From NCBI GenBank assembly GCA_903932145.1, contig CAIZFE010000043.1:1-64000 (forward strand): a stretch of DNA of 64,000 bases, written 5' to 3'. Each line of letters starts with the position of its first letter. Position 1 is the stretch's first letter. Origin of the DNA: an uncultured Rhodopila sp. (GTDB taxonomy: Bacteria; Pseudomonadota; Alphaproteobacteria; Acetobacterales; Acetobacteraceae). The notes beneath the pieces are model-generated. The model was given only the letters and a program-made list of their open reading frames with translations. It was not told the origin of the DNA and searched no databases. Shown piece by piece: positions 17,044 to 25,682 of the stretch. The translations under genes were made by a program, and so were the position numbers.

Positions 17044-18912
17044 ATGCGAGGGATCGGTCATACGCTCTCCCGCCTTTCCAGCGCCCGGGCATTTCTTGCC
17101 GGGGCCGCGATTCTTGCGGGGGCGTTTACGTCGGCCGCACATGGACAAACGTCCGGATCGGGGAATGGCACAGGGACGCTTTCTACGGATAGCACACGCG
17201 CCGATGAGGCCGCGTGGGCGGTTTCGCGCTCTCCGCACAACGGGGCCGCGGGGATCGCCTTTCCGCAACCATTACGGCCGGTGGACGCGGCACTGATGCG
17301 TCGCATTTTTGCATACCAGGCAAGGGGCGATATTCCGGCGGCAATCCGAGCGGCTGGGGGACTTGAGGATTCGCTGTTGTTGGGTTCGGCGCTCGCCGAT
17401 CGTTACCTGGGTCGGTATCATCATTCTACCGCAACGGAATTAACGGCGTGGCTGTCCGATTATGGCGATCATCCCGATGCACCGGCCGTTCATGCTTTGT
17501 TGCTGAGCCGGCTGCCCAAGGGGGCGGACGCTCCCGCCGCGCCCGAGATCGTCGCGCTGGCTCGATCCAGCGAACCGAACCCGGTCCCGGAGGATATCGA
17601 TCCGCCGCGGTCCAGCATGGTCCGCAGTCTCGCTTTGGATCGGGCGGTCATTGACCGGGCGACGCGCGGCGATGTCGCGTCGGCTTTACGCCTGATTGCG
17701 TCCACCCGCGGGCTGTCGCCGGCTTACGCCGCACAGCTTCGTGCCGAAGTCGCGCAGGTCTTGTTTGCCCGCAATCAGGATCCTCAGGCTCTGGCGATCG
17801 CGCAGGCTTCGTTGAAGGACCTTGCCCCCGAGGATCAACCCAGCCTTGGCTTCTATATTGGCGGCCTCGCCGCGTGGCGACTGGAGCGGATCGAGCTCGC
17901 GCGCGGCTTGTTTGAATCCGGTGCCAGGGCGACCAATACGTCAGCGCGGCTGCACGCGGCGTCGGCTTTCTGGGCGTCGCGATCGGCCCGCGCGATGCAC
18001 GACCTTGGCGGCACGACGGCTTGGCTTAAGGCCGCGGCCGAGGAACGGCTGACGTTACACGGATTGCTGGCCCGCCGCATCCTGCGGATGGATACCGGTA
18101 TTTTACCGAACGCTGAGTTGCTCAGTCAGGCGGACGTCTATGCGGTGGCGGCGACACCGCGCGGTTGGCGGGCGTTTGCGCTGTTGCAAATCGGCCAGCC
18201 CGACCGCGCCGAGGCGGAATTGCGTGGACTTTGGTCTGGCAATCCGGTTTTCGGACGATCGCTGATGATGGTGGCAGCGGCGACCGGTCTGACGGATTTT
18301 GCGGCCCAGATGGCGGCATTGCTGCAAGCGCAGGACGGTCAACGTCATTATGAACTCCGTTTTCCGGTGCCGCGTCTGCGCCCCGCCGGTGGTTTCAAGA
18401 TCGATCCGACCTTGGTGTATGCGCTGGCCAGGTTGGAGTCCAATTTCGATACGACTGCGATTTCACCAGCCGGCGCACGCGGGTTGATGCAAATCATGCC
18501 GGCCACCGCACAATATATTACGGGTGATATATTGTATTCGGCGGACCGGCTGCACGAACCGGCGTCCAATCTGGAAATAGGTCAGCGGTATGTATCTTAT
18601 CTGGCTCGACTGGAGGGAATCGAAAACGACCTGATACGCATGCTGGCCAGCTATAATTCCGGACCCGGTAACTTTGGCCGTTGGAGTGCAGACGTCCGCG
18701 ATAACGGCGACCCGTTGTTGTTCATCGAGGCCATTCCGGTCGCGGAAACACGCGCGTTCGTGCCGCATGCGTTGGTTTACTCCTGGATCTACGCCGCCCG
18801 CATGCATCTGCCGGCCCCCAGCCTGGACGAGCTTGCGGCCGGTGAATTCCCCCGCTTCACGCCGTCGGGCCAGGAGCGCAGAATGGCGCTTCTAGGTCCG
18901 GGATTGCACTGA
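17044..18912 (+). CDS. Soluble lytic murein transglycosylase (Slt-like)
   Basis: This 622-residue periplasmic protein cleaves peptidoglycan glycan strands to 1,6-anhydro products. A signal peptide covers about residues 1-34 (ending AAHG), and a long helical superhelix domain (about 80-450) resembles Slt70. The C-terminal SLT domain (about 455-610) has the catalytic Glu in ALARLESNFD, SPAGARGLMQIMPATA, and the ASYNSGPGNFGRW motif. ATG 17044 is used rather than the TTG six bases earlier. moaB follows after 36 bases, a common alphaproteobacterial neighbourhood. Confidence 0.94.
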   Translation: MRGIGHTLSRLSSARAFLAGAAILAGAFTSAAHGQTSGSGNGTGTLSTDSTRADEAAWAVSRSPHNGAAGIAFPQPLRPVDAALMRRIFAYQARGDIPAAIRAAGGLEDSLLLGSALADRYLGRYHHSTATELTAWLSDYGDHPDAPAVHALLLSRLPKGADAPAAPEIVALARSSEPNPVPEDIDPPRSSMVRSLALDRAVIDRATRGDVASALRLIASTRGLSPAYAAQLRAEVAQVLFARNQDPQALAIAQASLKDLAPEDQPSLGFYIGGLAAWRLERIELARGLFESGARATNTSARLHAASAFWASRSARAMHDLGGTTAWLKAAAEERLTLHGLLARRILRMDTGILPNAELLSQADVYAVAATPRGWRAFALLQIGQPDRAEAELRGLWSGNPVFGRSLMMVAAATGLTDFAAQMAALLQAQDGQRHYELRFPVPRLRPAGGFKIDPTLVYALARLESNFDTTAISPAGARGLMQIMPATAQYITGDILYSADRLHEPASNLEIGQRYVSYLARLEGIENDLIRMLASYNSGPGNFGRWSADVRDNGDPLLFIEAIPVAETRAFVPHALVYSWIYAARMHLPAPSLDELAAGEFPRFTPSGQERRMALLGPGLH

Positions 18913-18948
18913 CATCCCGGCGCAACGCTGACGCCGGAGGCATCTGTC

Positions 18949-19497
18949 ATGGCTCGTATTGACGAAACCCGTCCTTTCATCCCGGTGAATATCGCTGTTC
19001 TGACGGTGTCGGACAGCCGTACCCTCGCCAACGACACATCCGGCGATACATTGGCCGACCGCGTCGTCACAGCGGGCCACCGGCTTGCCGTTCGAGCCAT
19101 CGAAAAAGACGACACCGCGGCGATCGAGGCGCTGCTACGTCAATGGATTGCCGATCCCGATATCGACGTTGTGATCACGACCGGCGGGACCGGCATCACC
19201 GGCCGCGATGTCACCCCGGAGGCCTTCGACCGCGTGATGGAGAAGCGCATCGAGGGATTCGGCGAATTGTTCCGGATGCTCAGTTACCAGAAGATCGGCA
19301 CGTCCACGATGCAATCGCGGGCGATCGGTGGCGTCGCCGGGGGGACGTATCTGTTTGCGCTGCCCGGCAGTACCGGCGCGGTGAAGGATGGCTGGGATGA
19401 CATTCTTGTCTCTCAGTTGGATAATCGCCACCGGCCTTGCAACCTGGTGGAACTGATGCCGCGGTTGCAGGAGCATCTGCGGCCTGTGGCGGGGTGA
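18949..19497 (+). CDS. moaB: Molybdenum cofactor biosynthesis protein MoaB
   Basis: MoaB/MogA-type proteins adenylylate molybdopterin before molybdate insertion. The 182-residue protein has the family motifs VLTVSDSRT (about 17-25), ITTGGTGITGRDVTPEA (about 75-91) and ALPGSTGAVKDGWDDIL (about 141-157). A functional tie to the CoxL-like molybdenum hydroxylase at 44-46 kb is plausible. The stop TGA begins a dispersed repeat. Confidence 0.95.
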   Translation: MARIDETRPFIPVNIAVLTVSDSRTLANDTSGDTLADRVVTAGHRLAVRAIEKDDTAAIEALLRQWIADPDIDVVITTGGTGITGRDVTPEAFDRVMEKRIEGFGELFRMLSYQKIGTSTMQSRAIGGVAGGTYLFALPGSTGAVKDGWDDILVSQLDNRHRPCNLVELMPRLQEHLRPVAG

Positions 19498-19720
19498 TAC
19501 GACGGCGACGTTGGGTTTAGCTCTTTCCGCTCATCGTCATGGCCGGGCTTGGCCGGCTTGGCCCGGCCACTTGTGGCGGCACAGGTGCCGCGAGAATTGG
19601 CTTGGACAAGCCGCCGCCTGACGTAACGCGGTGGCTTGCCGGGCGCAGTGAACCGGTAAGATGTACGAGCCGCCGGTGCCGCGACAGGTGGCCCGGACAA
19701 GCCGGGCCATGACGGAAATG
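19495..19720. repeat. Dispersed palindromic element, copy 5 (composite)
   Basis: This copy starts TGATACGACGGCGACGTTGG on the moaB stop and contains two tandem sets of arms. Between them lies a second module, ACAAGCCGCCGCCTGACG-N-AACG...GCCGGGCG (about 19605-19650), which is also recognisable after the phnE copy near 31640. The remainder up to the monooxygenase gene (19721-19812) shows no gene. Confidence 0.65.
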
Positions 19721-19812
19721 GCAGTGCCTCGGTCAACTGCCACCAGGCAACCGGTCAGCCATCGCCTACAGGGATGCGGCTTCAGGAAGACCTGAAGCCC
19801 GGGCACCAGCGG

Positions 19813-21456
19813 CTACCGGAAGACGAATTCCTTGTAGGCCCCCTTCGCGACGGCGTCGGTCGTCCGCCGGAAATGCACGCCGTTGCCATTGTAGCCGAGG
19901 ACACGCCGCACGGTCCGGCCCTCCACGTTGCGGTTCACCCCGGTCTGCCAGGAATCGACCTTGGAGGAGAGCAGCGGTTCGGCCGCCTTGATCACAGTCT
20001 GCGTCCAATCGTCCACCGCCTCGGGCCGCGTTTCCACATGGGTAAAATTGTGCTCCTGCATGAAACGCAGCATGCCGGTCTGAAATCCGACACTGTGTTC
20101 GATCGCCTGCGGAATATTGCCGCGCGCGGTGTGCGGGCCCAGCACCATCAGCATGTTGGGAAAACCTTCCGAAAGCATGCCGAGATAGGTACGAGGACCA
20201 TCCATCCAGGCATCCTTCAGCCGCACGCCATTGGTCCCGCGAATGTCGATGCGATCGAAGGCACCCGTGACCCCGTCGAAGCCGGTGGCATAGATAAGAA
20301 TGTCGAATTCATAGTCCTGCTTCGCCGTCCGGACGCCTTTCGGGGTGATGCACTCGATCGGCTGATCGTGGATGACGTCCACCAGCAAGACATTGTCCCG
20401 GTTATAGGCCTCGAAATAGCCGCTCTCCAGCGGCACCCGGCGGGAGCCGAAGCCGTGGTCCTTCGGGATCAGTTTCTCCGCCACAGCCGGGTCCTTCACG
20501 CGCTGGCGGATCTTTTTGGCGATGAACGCCGAGACGGCGGTGTTGGCGTCCTCATCGATCAGGATATCCCGAAAGTTGCCCATCCAGATGCCGAAGCCGG
20601 GTTCGCTGTAGCGTTTCTCCCAGAATGCCTCACGCTCCTCCGGCGGCACGTCCAGGGTCTTACGCGGGTCGGCTTCGTGGATGAACCAGCTCGGCGTCCG
20701 GGCGCAGTGGGCGTAGATTTCCTCGTAGCGGGATTTGATCGCGTCCATCTCCTCCTTACTGATTTTGGCATTGTGCAAGGGCGCGGCCCAGTTCGGCCGG
20801 CGCTGGAAGACGGTGAGTTGCTTTGCCTGTTTGGCGATCTCGGGAATCGCCTGAATGGCGGTCGCTCCGGTGCCGATAATGCCGACGCGCTTGCCAGTGA
20901 AATCGACCGGTGTGTGCGGCCAGCGGGCAGGGTGATAGGCGGGGCCGTGGAAACTGTCCCGGCCGGGAATGGCGGGCAGGGTGTGGGCGGATAGGATGCC
21001 GACGGCGGTCATCAGAAACCGCGACGTTGCCTGCTGGCCGCTGTCCAGCGTCACCGTCCACTGGTTCGCCGCCTCGTCCCAGTGCGCCGAGGTGACGGTG
21101 CTGCCGAACTGCATGTCGCGGCGCAGGTCGAATTTGTCGGCGACATGGTTCAGGTAGTCCAGCGTGTCTGGCTGGGGAGAGAAGTGCTCCTTCCAGTCCC
21201 ATTCCTGCATCAGTTCCTTGGAAAACGAGTAGCCATAGGTCCAGCTTTCGGAATCGAAGCGGGCGCCGGGATAGCGGTTCCAATACCAGGTGCCACCGAC
21301 ATTGGTGCCGGCTTCAAACACGCGTGCCGTCATGCCGAGTTCGCGCAGGCGGTAGAGCATGAAGATGCCGGAAATGCCCGCGCCAATGACGATCGCGTCA
21401 TAATGTGCGACCTGGTCCTGATTCTGACGCTCCACCAGAACATGGGTATCTGGCAT
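19813..21456 (-). CDS. Flavin-containing (Baeyer-Villiger type) monooxygenase
   Basis: This 547-residue FAD/NADPH enzyme inserts oxygen into ketones or cyclic substrates. It shows the first Rossmann motif GAGISG (25-30), the Baeyer-Villiger fingerprint FxGxxxHxxxWP at 169-180 (Phe169, His175, Trp179), and the NADPH Rossmann motif GTGATA (195-200). A later ATG motif lies in IYATGFDGVTGAFD. Length fits cyclohexanone/phenylacetone monooxygenase relatives. The substrate is unknown and no degradation operon flanks it. It is divergent from degP across 424 bases. Confidence 0.92.
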   Translation of the reverse strand: MPDTHVLVERQNQDQVAHYDAIVIGAGISGIFMLYRLRELGMTARVFEAGTNVGGTWYWNRYPGARFDSESWTYGYSFSKELMQEWDWKEHFSPQPDTLDYLNHVADKFDLRRDMQFGSTVTSAHWDEAANQWTVTLDSGQQATSRFLMTAVGILSAHTLPAIPGRDSFHGPAYHPARWPHTPVDFTGKRVGIIGTGATAIQAIPEIAKQAKQLTVFQRRPNWAAPLHNAKISKEEMDAIKSRYEEIYAHCARTPSWFIHEADPRKTLDVPPEEREAFWEKRYSEPGFGIWMGNFRDILIDEDANTAVSAFIAKKIRQRVKDPAVAEKLIPKDHGFGSRRVPLESGYFEAYNRDNVLLVDVIHDQPIECITPKGVRTAKQDYEFDILIYATGFDGVTGAFDRIDIRGTNGVRLKDAWMDGPRTYLGMLSEGFPNMLMVLGPHTARGNIPQAIEHSVGFQTGMLRFMQEHNFTHVETRPEAVDDWTQTVIKAAEPLLSSKVDSWQTGVNRNVEGRTVRRVLGYNGNGVHFRRTTDAVAKGAYKEFVFR

Positions 21457-21880
21457 GATGTGTTTCCCCCGTTGAGGCGCGCGGCCCCGTAGCTTGGTTC
21501 AATCTGGCGGCCTTTCGTCGATAAACCGGTGGCCGCTTCCTTGGCTGGAAAAATACCCCTCGAACAGGAAATGCCGCAAGTTTTGGGGAGGCCGGTGTTG
21601 AACTCGTTCTGGCAAAGCCGGGGCCGTCGGCCTTCGCCCGCCATGACGGGAGCGGCGCCGGAACCCCCGAAAGCCAGATCAACAACTGCCGCGGCTCCTG
21701 GCGTGCTGTCACGCACATTGTCTGGTTCGTTCAAACATTATGACAGCAGTTTAACCGCTCCGCCCGGGGAACGGTTAGCTACCGGGCATTATGTTCAACC
21801 TGTCGGTCGTGCGGCGCTATCGAACCTGTGCCGCATCGACTCTGTTGAACCGGCCAGTATTGAGCACAGGATAGATCCAC
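21457..21880. other. Intergenic region between monooxygenase and degP
   Basis: No gene is supported in these 424 bases. A degraded fragment of the dispersed repeat (GCCCGCCATGACGGGAGCGG around 21638-21657) is visible. The right-hand 120 bases should carry the degP promoter. GGAAC at about 21768 resembles a stress-sigma -35 box but has no matching -10 box at the usual spacing. Confidence 0.4.
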
Positions 21881-23383
21881 ATGAACGCCCAAATGCATCC
21901 CATTCGTAAGGCCGCCCTTGTCGCGGCGTTACTTACCAGTACCAGCCTCGGAGGCTTCGCCCTCGTGCATGCCGCCCGAGCCGACGATGCTACGCCGGTC
22001 AATCCGCCCGGCGCGCAACTTCTGCCGCATGCGCTACCGGATTTCTCGAATCTGGTAACACAGGTGAAACCGGCGGTCGTGTCGATCACCAATAAACTGC
22101 GCGCCACGCCGGCGGCCTTCGAAGGCGACGAACAGGACGGCCGGATGCCGCAACTGCCGTTTCCGTTTAATCAGATGGTCCCCAATGGACGGCAACAAAG
22201 CGAGCATGCTGTCGAGGCGCGCGGCTCCGGCTTTATCATCAGCGCGGACGGTACGATCGTCACCAACAACCATGTGGTGAAAGGGGCCAAGACGCTGAGT
22301 GTTACGTTGGATGACGGCACCGTACTGCAGGCGAAAGTCATCGGAACCGATCCGCGTACCGACATCGCGGTGCTGAAAGTCAATGCGCCGCGTCCACTGC
22401 CGTTCATCCAACTCGGCAACTCGCGGGACGTGAAACCGGGTGAGTGGGTCGTCGCGATGGGCAATCCGTTCGGCCTGGGCGGCACCGTGACCGCCGGAAT
22501 CGTCTCGGCTGTCAGCCGCGATATCGGCGCGGGACCGTACGACCAGTTCATTCAGGTCGATGCGCCGATCAACCAGGGCAACTCGGGCGGTCCGCTGTTT
22601 ACCCAGGACGGCAAGGTCATCGGTATGAACACCGCGATTCTGTCCCCGACCGGCGGATCGGTCGGTATCGGCTTCGCCATTCCGTCGGATATGATTCGTA
22701 CCGTGTCGGCCCAGCTTGAGAAGACCGGGACAGTAACCCGTGGTTATGTCGGCGTTGAGGCGCAACAGATCACCGCCTCTATGGCCCAGGCCATGCATCT
22801 GAAGGAAAACCAGGGTGCGTTACTGGCCGGTGTGCAGCCGGACAGTCCCGCCGCGGCAGCGGGTCTGCAGTCCGGCGATGTGATTGAGTCCGTCAACGGT
22901 ACCAAGATCTCTAATCCAAGGGACCTGGCATTGAACGTCGCCAACATCCAGCCCGGTGATTCGGCGCGCTTGAGCGTGCTGCATGACGGTCAGACCAAGG
23001 ACATGACGGTCAAGGTCGGAACGTTGCCGAATGATCAGGTCGCCAGCCGCGACACGCGGAATGGCGAACACCACGCGCAGATCGGTTTGGCTCTGGCGCC
23101 ATTATCGCCGGAGATGCGCGATCAACTCGACGTGCCGGATGGGACGAAGGGCGCGGTGGTGCAGGGCGTCCAACCTGGCTCGCCGGCTGAGAGCGCCGGA
23201 TTGCAGCCCGGCGATGTCATCGTCGGGGTCGGCCAGCAGAAAGTGACCTCTCCGGCCGAGGCGGCTCGGGCGATGCGCACCGCGATGAGCGGCAGCGACC
23301 ACAGCTTTGCATTACGTGTGATTCGAAACGGTCAGCCGGTGTTTGTTGGCGTGACCGTGGGCGATCAGGACAACCAGGGCTGA
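21881..23383 (+). CDS. Periplasmic serine protease Do (DegP/HtrA family)
   Basis: This 500-residue envelope protease/chaperone for misfolded proteins has a signal peptide covering about residues 1-35. The trypsin-like domain has the catalytic triad His131 (TNNHVV), Asp161 (DPRTDIAVLKV) and Ser235 (GNSGGPLF). PDZ1 (about 288-375) and PDZ2 (about 395-490) follow, each with its own GLQ(S/P)GDVI carboxylate-binding loop. Full-length DegP/MucD architecture is present. The gene stands alone. Confidence 0.95.
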   Translation: MNAQMHPIRKAALVAALLTSTSLGGFALVHAARADDATPVNPPGAQLLPHALPDFSNLVTQVKPAVVSITNKLRATPAAFEGDEQDGRMPQLPFPFNQMVPNGRQQSEHAVEARGSGFIISADGTIVTNNHVVKGAKTLSVTLDDGTVLQAKVIGTDPRTDIAVLKVNAPRPLPFIQLGNSRDVKPGEWVVAMGNPFGLGGTVTAGIVSAVSRDIGAGPYDQFIQVDAPINQGNSGGPLFTQDGKVIGMNTAILSPTGGSVGIGFAIPSDMIRTVSAQLEKTGTVTRGYVGVEAQQITASMAQAMHLKENQGALLAGVQPDSPAAAAGLQSGDVIESVNGTKISNPRDLALNVANIQPGDSARLSVLHDGQTKDMTVKVGTLPNDQVASRDTRNGEHHAQIGLALAPLSPEMRDQLDVPDGTKGAVVQGVQPGSPAESAGLQPGDVIVGVGQQKVTSPAEAARAMRTAMSGSDHSFALRVIRNGQPVFVGVTVGDQDNQG

Positions 23384-23399
23384 TCGGGCAGGGGGCTTT

Positions 23400-23648
23400 A
23401 CTTCAGTCGCGTGGCCGGGGCTTCCCGGTCATGCGCGTAAGTCCGGTTATGACTGGTGCCTTTTCACGCTGACCGGTGATATTGCGCTTACACATTGTCA
23501 TGGCCCGACTTGACCGCATATGCATCAACTTAAGCGGTGGGTGGGGAGGATTTGCATAGTCGTCATGGCCGGGCTTGTCCGGGCCACCTATGGGCTGATG
23601 GTGCCGTTATAGGTGGCCCGGACAAGCCGGGCCATGACGATCTGGGAA
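23400..23648. repeat. Dispersed palindromic element, copy 6, with degraded fragments
   Basis: A complete pair of arms (ATGGCCGGGCTTGTCCGGGC and GGCCCGGACAAGCCGGGCCA) lies at about 23568-23638. Two shorter degraded arms precede it at about 23412-23440 and 23500-23515. It fills the convergent gap between degP and minE, which contains no gene. Confidence 0.7.
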
Positions 23649-23680
23649 ACCAGTGCGATTCTAGTCAGGCCGAAAATACT

Positions 23681-23977
23681 TTAAGCGGACGCCGCTACCC
23701 CGGTCCCACCAGCAGGGCGGGACAGTTTCGCGGCATTCAAAGGTACTTCCACATCGATCTCCAACGTCGAGAAAGACGCCCCGCGGTCCAGTTTTATTTG
23801 CACCGCATCCCGATCGACTGAGATGTGCTTGGCGATCACTGCCAGGATTTCTTCCTGTAGGATCGCCAGCAAGTCCGATTTGCCGATCACACTGCGTTCG
23901 TGCGCCAGCAATACCTGTAGGCGATCGCGCGCGACGGGGGCGGTGGTCTTTTTCCGGAAGAAGTCGAATAGGTTCAT
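23681..23977 (-). CDS. minE: Cell division topological specificity factor MinE
   Basis: MinE stimulates MinD ATPase and drives pole-to-pole oscillation that restricts FtsZ to mid-cell. The 98-residue protein has the N-terminal membrane-targeting and MinD-binding segment ([10 protein letters not shown] then [13 protein letters not shown], 1-28). The beta-sheet dimerisation domain follows ([17 protein letters not shown] and VQIKLDRG). Its ATG overlaps the minD stop (ATGA), so the two are translationally coupled. Order is minC-minD-minE on the minus strand. Confidence 0.95.
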   Translation of the reverse strand: MNLFDFFRKKTTAPVARDRLQVLLAHERSVIGKSDLLAILQEEILAVIAKHISVDRDAVQIKLDRGASFSTLEIDVEVPLNAAKLSRPAGGTGVAASA

Positions 23978-24789
23978 GCTACCCTCCGTCCGAACAGCCG
24001 GCCGATAAGGCCGCCCTTTTGCATCGGGATGACCACATCCACTAACTCACCCTTGAGCCGCCTCGCCGCTTCGAAATAGGCTCGGGATGGCGCACTGTTC
24101 GGATTGTTCAACGTGACCGGCGAGCCGATATTGGAAGCCTTGAGAACTTCTTCGCTCTCGGGAATAATCCCCAGCAGCGGGATCGACAAAATCTCCAGAA
24201 CGTCTTCGACCTTCAGCATCTCGTTGCGTGCCGCGCGGCCTGCGTCGTAGCGCGTGACAAGCAGATGTTTCTCCATCCGTTCGCCGCGTTCGGCCCTTAA
24301 GGTCTTGGAGTCCAACATCCCGATGATGCGATCCGAGTCACGCACCGACGATACCTCAGGATTGGTTACGACGACCGCGACGTCGGCGTTCCGCATCGCC
24401 AGCAAGGCGCCGCGTTCGATCCCGGCGGGGCTGTCGCAGATCACCCAGTCGAATTTTTCCTTTAGTTCAGCGACGACTTTGTCCACGCCTTCGATCGTCA
24501 GCGCATCCTTGTCGCGGGTTTGCGAGGCCGGCAGCAGTGACAGCGTATCGAGGCGCTTGTCGCGGATCAGTGCTTGCGCGAGTTTGGCGTCGCCCTGCAC
24601 CACGTTGATCAGGTCGAACACCACCCGGCGCTCCGCCCCCATCACCAGATCCAGGTTGCGCAAACCGACATCGAAATCGACCACCACAACGTTCTCACCA
24701 CCGCGCGCGAGCGCAGCACCAAGCGCGGCTGTGGAGGTTGTCTTGCCAACCCCGCCCTTACCGGACGTCACCACCAACACTTTGCCCAT
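23974..24789 (-). CDS. minD: Septum site-determining ATPase MinD
   Basis: MinD is a deviant Walker-type ATPase that dimerises on the membrane with ATP and recruits MinC. The 271-residue protein has the P-loop GKGGVGKTT (10-18), switch [13 protein letters not shown] (about 39-48) and CDSPAGIE (about 118-125), and a C-terminal amphipathic membrane-targeting helix ([12 protein letters not shown]). It lies 11 bases downstream of minC and overlaps minE by four bases. Confidence 0.97.
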   Translation of the reverse strand: MGKVLVVTSGKGGVGKTTSTAALGAALARGGENVVVVDFDVGLRNLDLVMGAERRVVFDLINVVQGDAKLAQALIRDKRLDTLSLLPASQTRDKDALTIEGVDKVVAELKEKFDWVICDSPAGIERGALLAMRNADVAVVVTNPEVSSVRDSDRIIGMLDSKTLRAERGERMEKHLLVTRYDAGRAARNEMLKVEDVLEILSIPLLGIIPESEEVLKASNIGSPVTLNNPNSAPSRAYFEAARRLKGELVDVVIPMQKGGLIGRLFGRRVA

Positions 24790-24800
24790 CTGCGTTTCCC

Positions 24801-25574
24801 TTAATCCAGCACTGCGATTTTCATCTGGTCGCCATCCAGCCAGGCCTGCACCGGCTTGCCCAGGAATTTGGCGGGCATGTCGTCCGCGGTCTGATAGACC
24901 CCGTCGATTGCCAATAATTCGGCTTGTAGTTTGCTGCAGAAGATCCGAGCGCCGGGATGTCCTGACAGACCGGCAATGGCTCTTCCGCGTAATGTTCCAT
25001 AGACATGCACGGAGCCGCCGGCCATGATTTCGGCGCCGGATGACACCGAACCCAATATCGTCACGTCGCCGCGTTCGAACACGATCGATTGGCCGGAGCG
25101 AACCGGTTGATCGATCACCAGCATATTCGGTTCCCCGCCGGACAGCGCCGCGGGTTCAACGAGCGGTGTGCTCTTCGCGTGTGGCGGCTCGATCTCCCGG
25201 CCGGGCTTGCCGGACACCGGCAGCGACCGGCCCCAGGCTTCGATTCCGGCCCAGGACGGGTGCGCGCCTTCGGTGCCAATGATCCGGATACCGCGTTGTT
25301 CAAGCAACTGGAGGAATTCCGCCACCCCCTGCTGTTCGCGCGGGATGGACCCCAGATCGACCACGACCGGGCGTGCATCGAAGAAGTTCGGAGACCGTTC
25401 CATTTGCGCATCTAATGCGGTCAACCAGTTGGTCAAGGGCACTTCGGGCGCCAGGACCAAGGCCATGATGGAGCGACCACGGAGTCGGATCAGGGGTTTT
25501 GTCTCTGGAGGTGTCACAGTCCCGACGTATCCGCTGACGCAAGGCCGGTCAACGGGAATCCGAGGGCCTCGCAC
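24801..25574 (-). CDS. minC: Septum site-determining protein MinC
   Basis: MinC inhibits FtsZ polymerisation where MinD places it. The frame gives 257 residues. The N-terminal FtsZ-interacting domain runs to about 130, a Pro-rich linker follows, and the right-handed beta-helix C-domain (about 155-257) shows VRSGQSIVFERGDVTILGSVSSGAE and GSVHVYGTLRGRAIAGLSG, the family hallmark. The start is uncertain: GTG 25574 or GTG 25517 (giving 238 residues), neither with a strong Shine-Dalgarno; the later one matches the usual N-terminus better. It is first in the minCDE operon. Confidence 0.93.
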   Translation of the reverse strand: MRGPRIPVDRPCVSGYVGTVTPPETKPLIRLRGRSIMALVLAPEVPLTNWLTALDAQMERSPNFFDARPVVVDLGSIPREQQGVAEFLQLLEQRGIRIIGTEGAHPSWAGIEAWGRSLPVSGKPGREIEPPHAKSTPLVEPAALSGGEPNMLVIDQPVRSGQSIVFERGDVTILGSVSSGAEIMAGGSVHVYGTLRGRAIAGLSGHPGARIFCSKLQAELLAIDGVYQTADDMPAKFLGKPVQAWLDGDQMKIAVLD

Positions 25575-25620
25575 AAAATAATGTGGATAACCCTCTGTAC
25601 AGACCGCTAGGGGTTGTGGT

Positions 25621-25671
25621 GGGGCCTTTCGGAGGCCCCATCCATGGTGGCGTTGCCGGGTCTCCCCGGCA
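25621..25671 (-). terminator. Tandem hairpins downstream of CBM-protein gene
   Basis: Two stem-loops lie between the stop of the large secreted protein gene and minC. GCCGGG/CCCGGC (25655-25670) has a TCTC loop, and GGGGCCT/AGGCCCC (25621-25639) has a TTCGG loop. Neither is followed by a T-run on the minus strand, so they may act as a weak or Rho-assisted terminator insulating minCDE. Confidence 0.45.
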
Positions 25672-25682
25672 GCGCTTGCGGG

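Noticed and set aside
19774-20994. A 406-codon plus-strand frame across the monooxygenase gene
   Set aside because: Antisense to a well-supported flavoprotein gene and without motif or start signal.
21765-21795. GGAAC before degP as an extracytoplasmic-stress or EcfG promoter
   Set aside because: No CGTT-like -10 element at 16-17 bases; spacing and sequence do not match.
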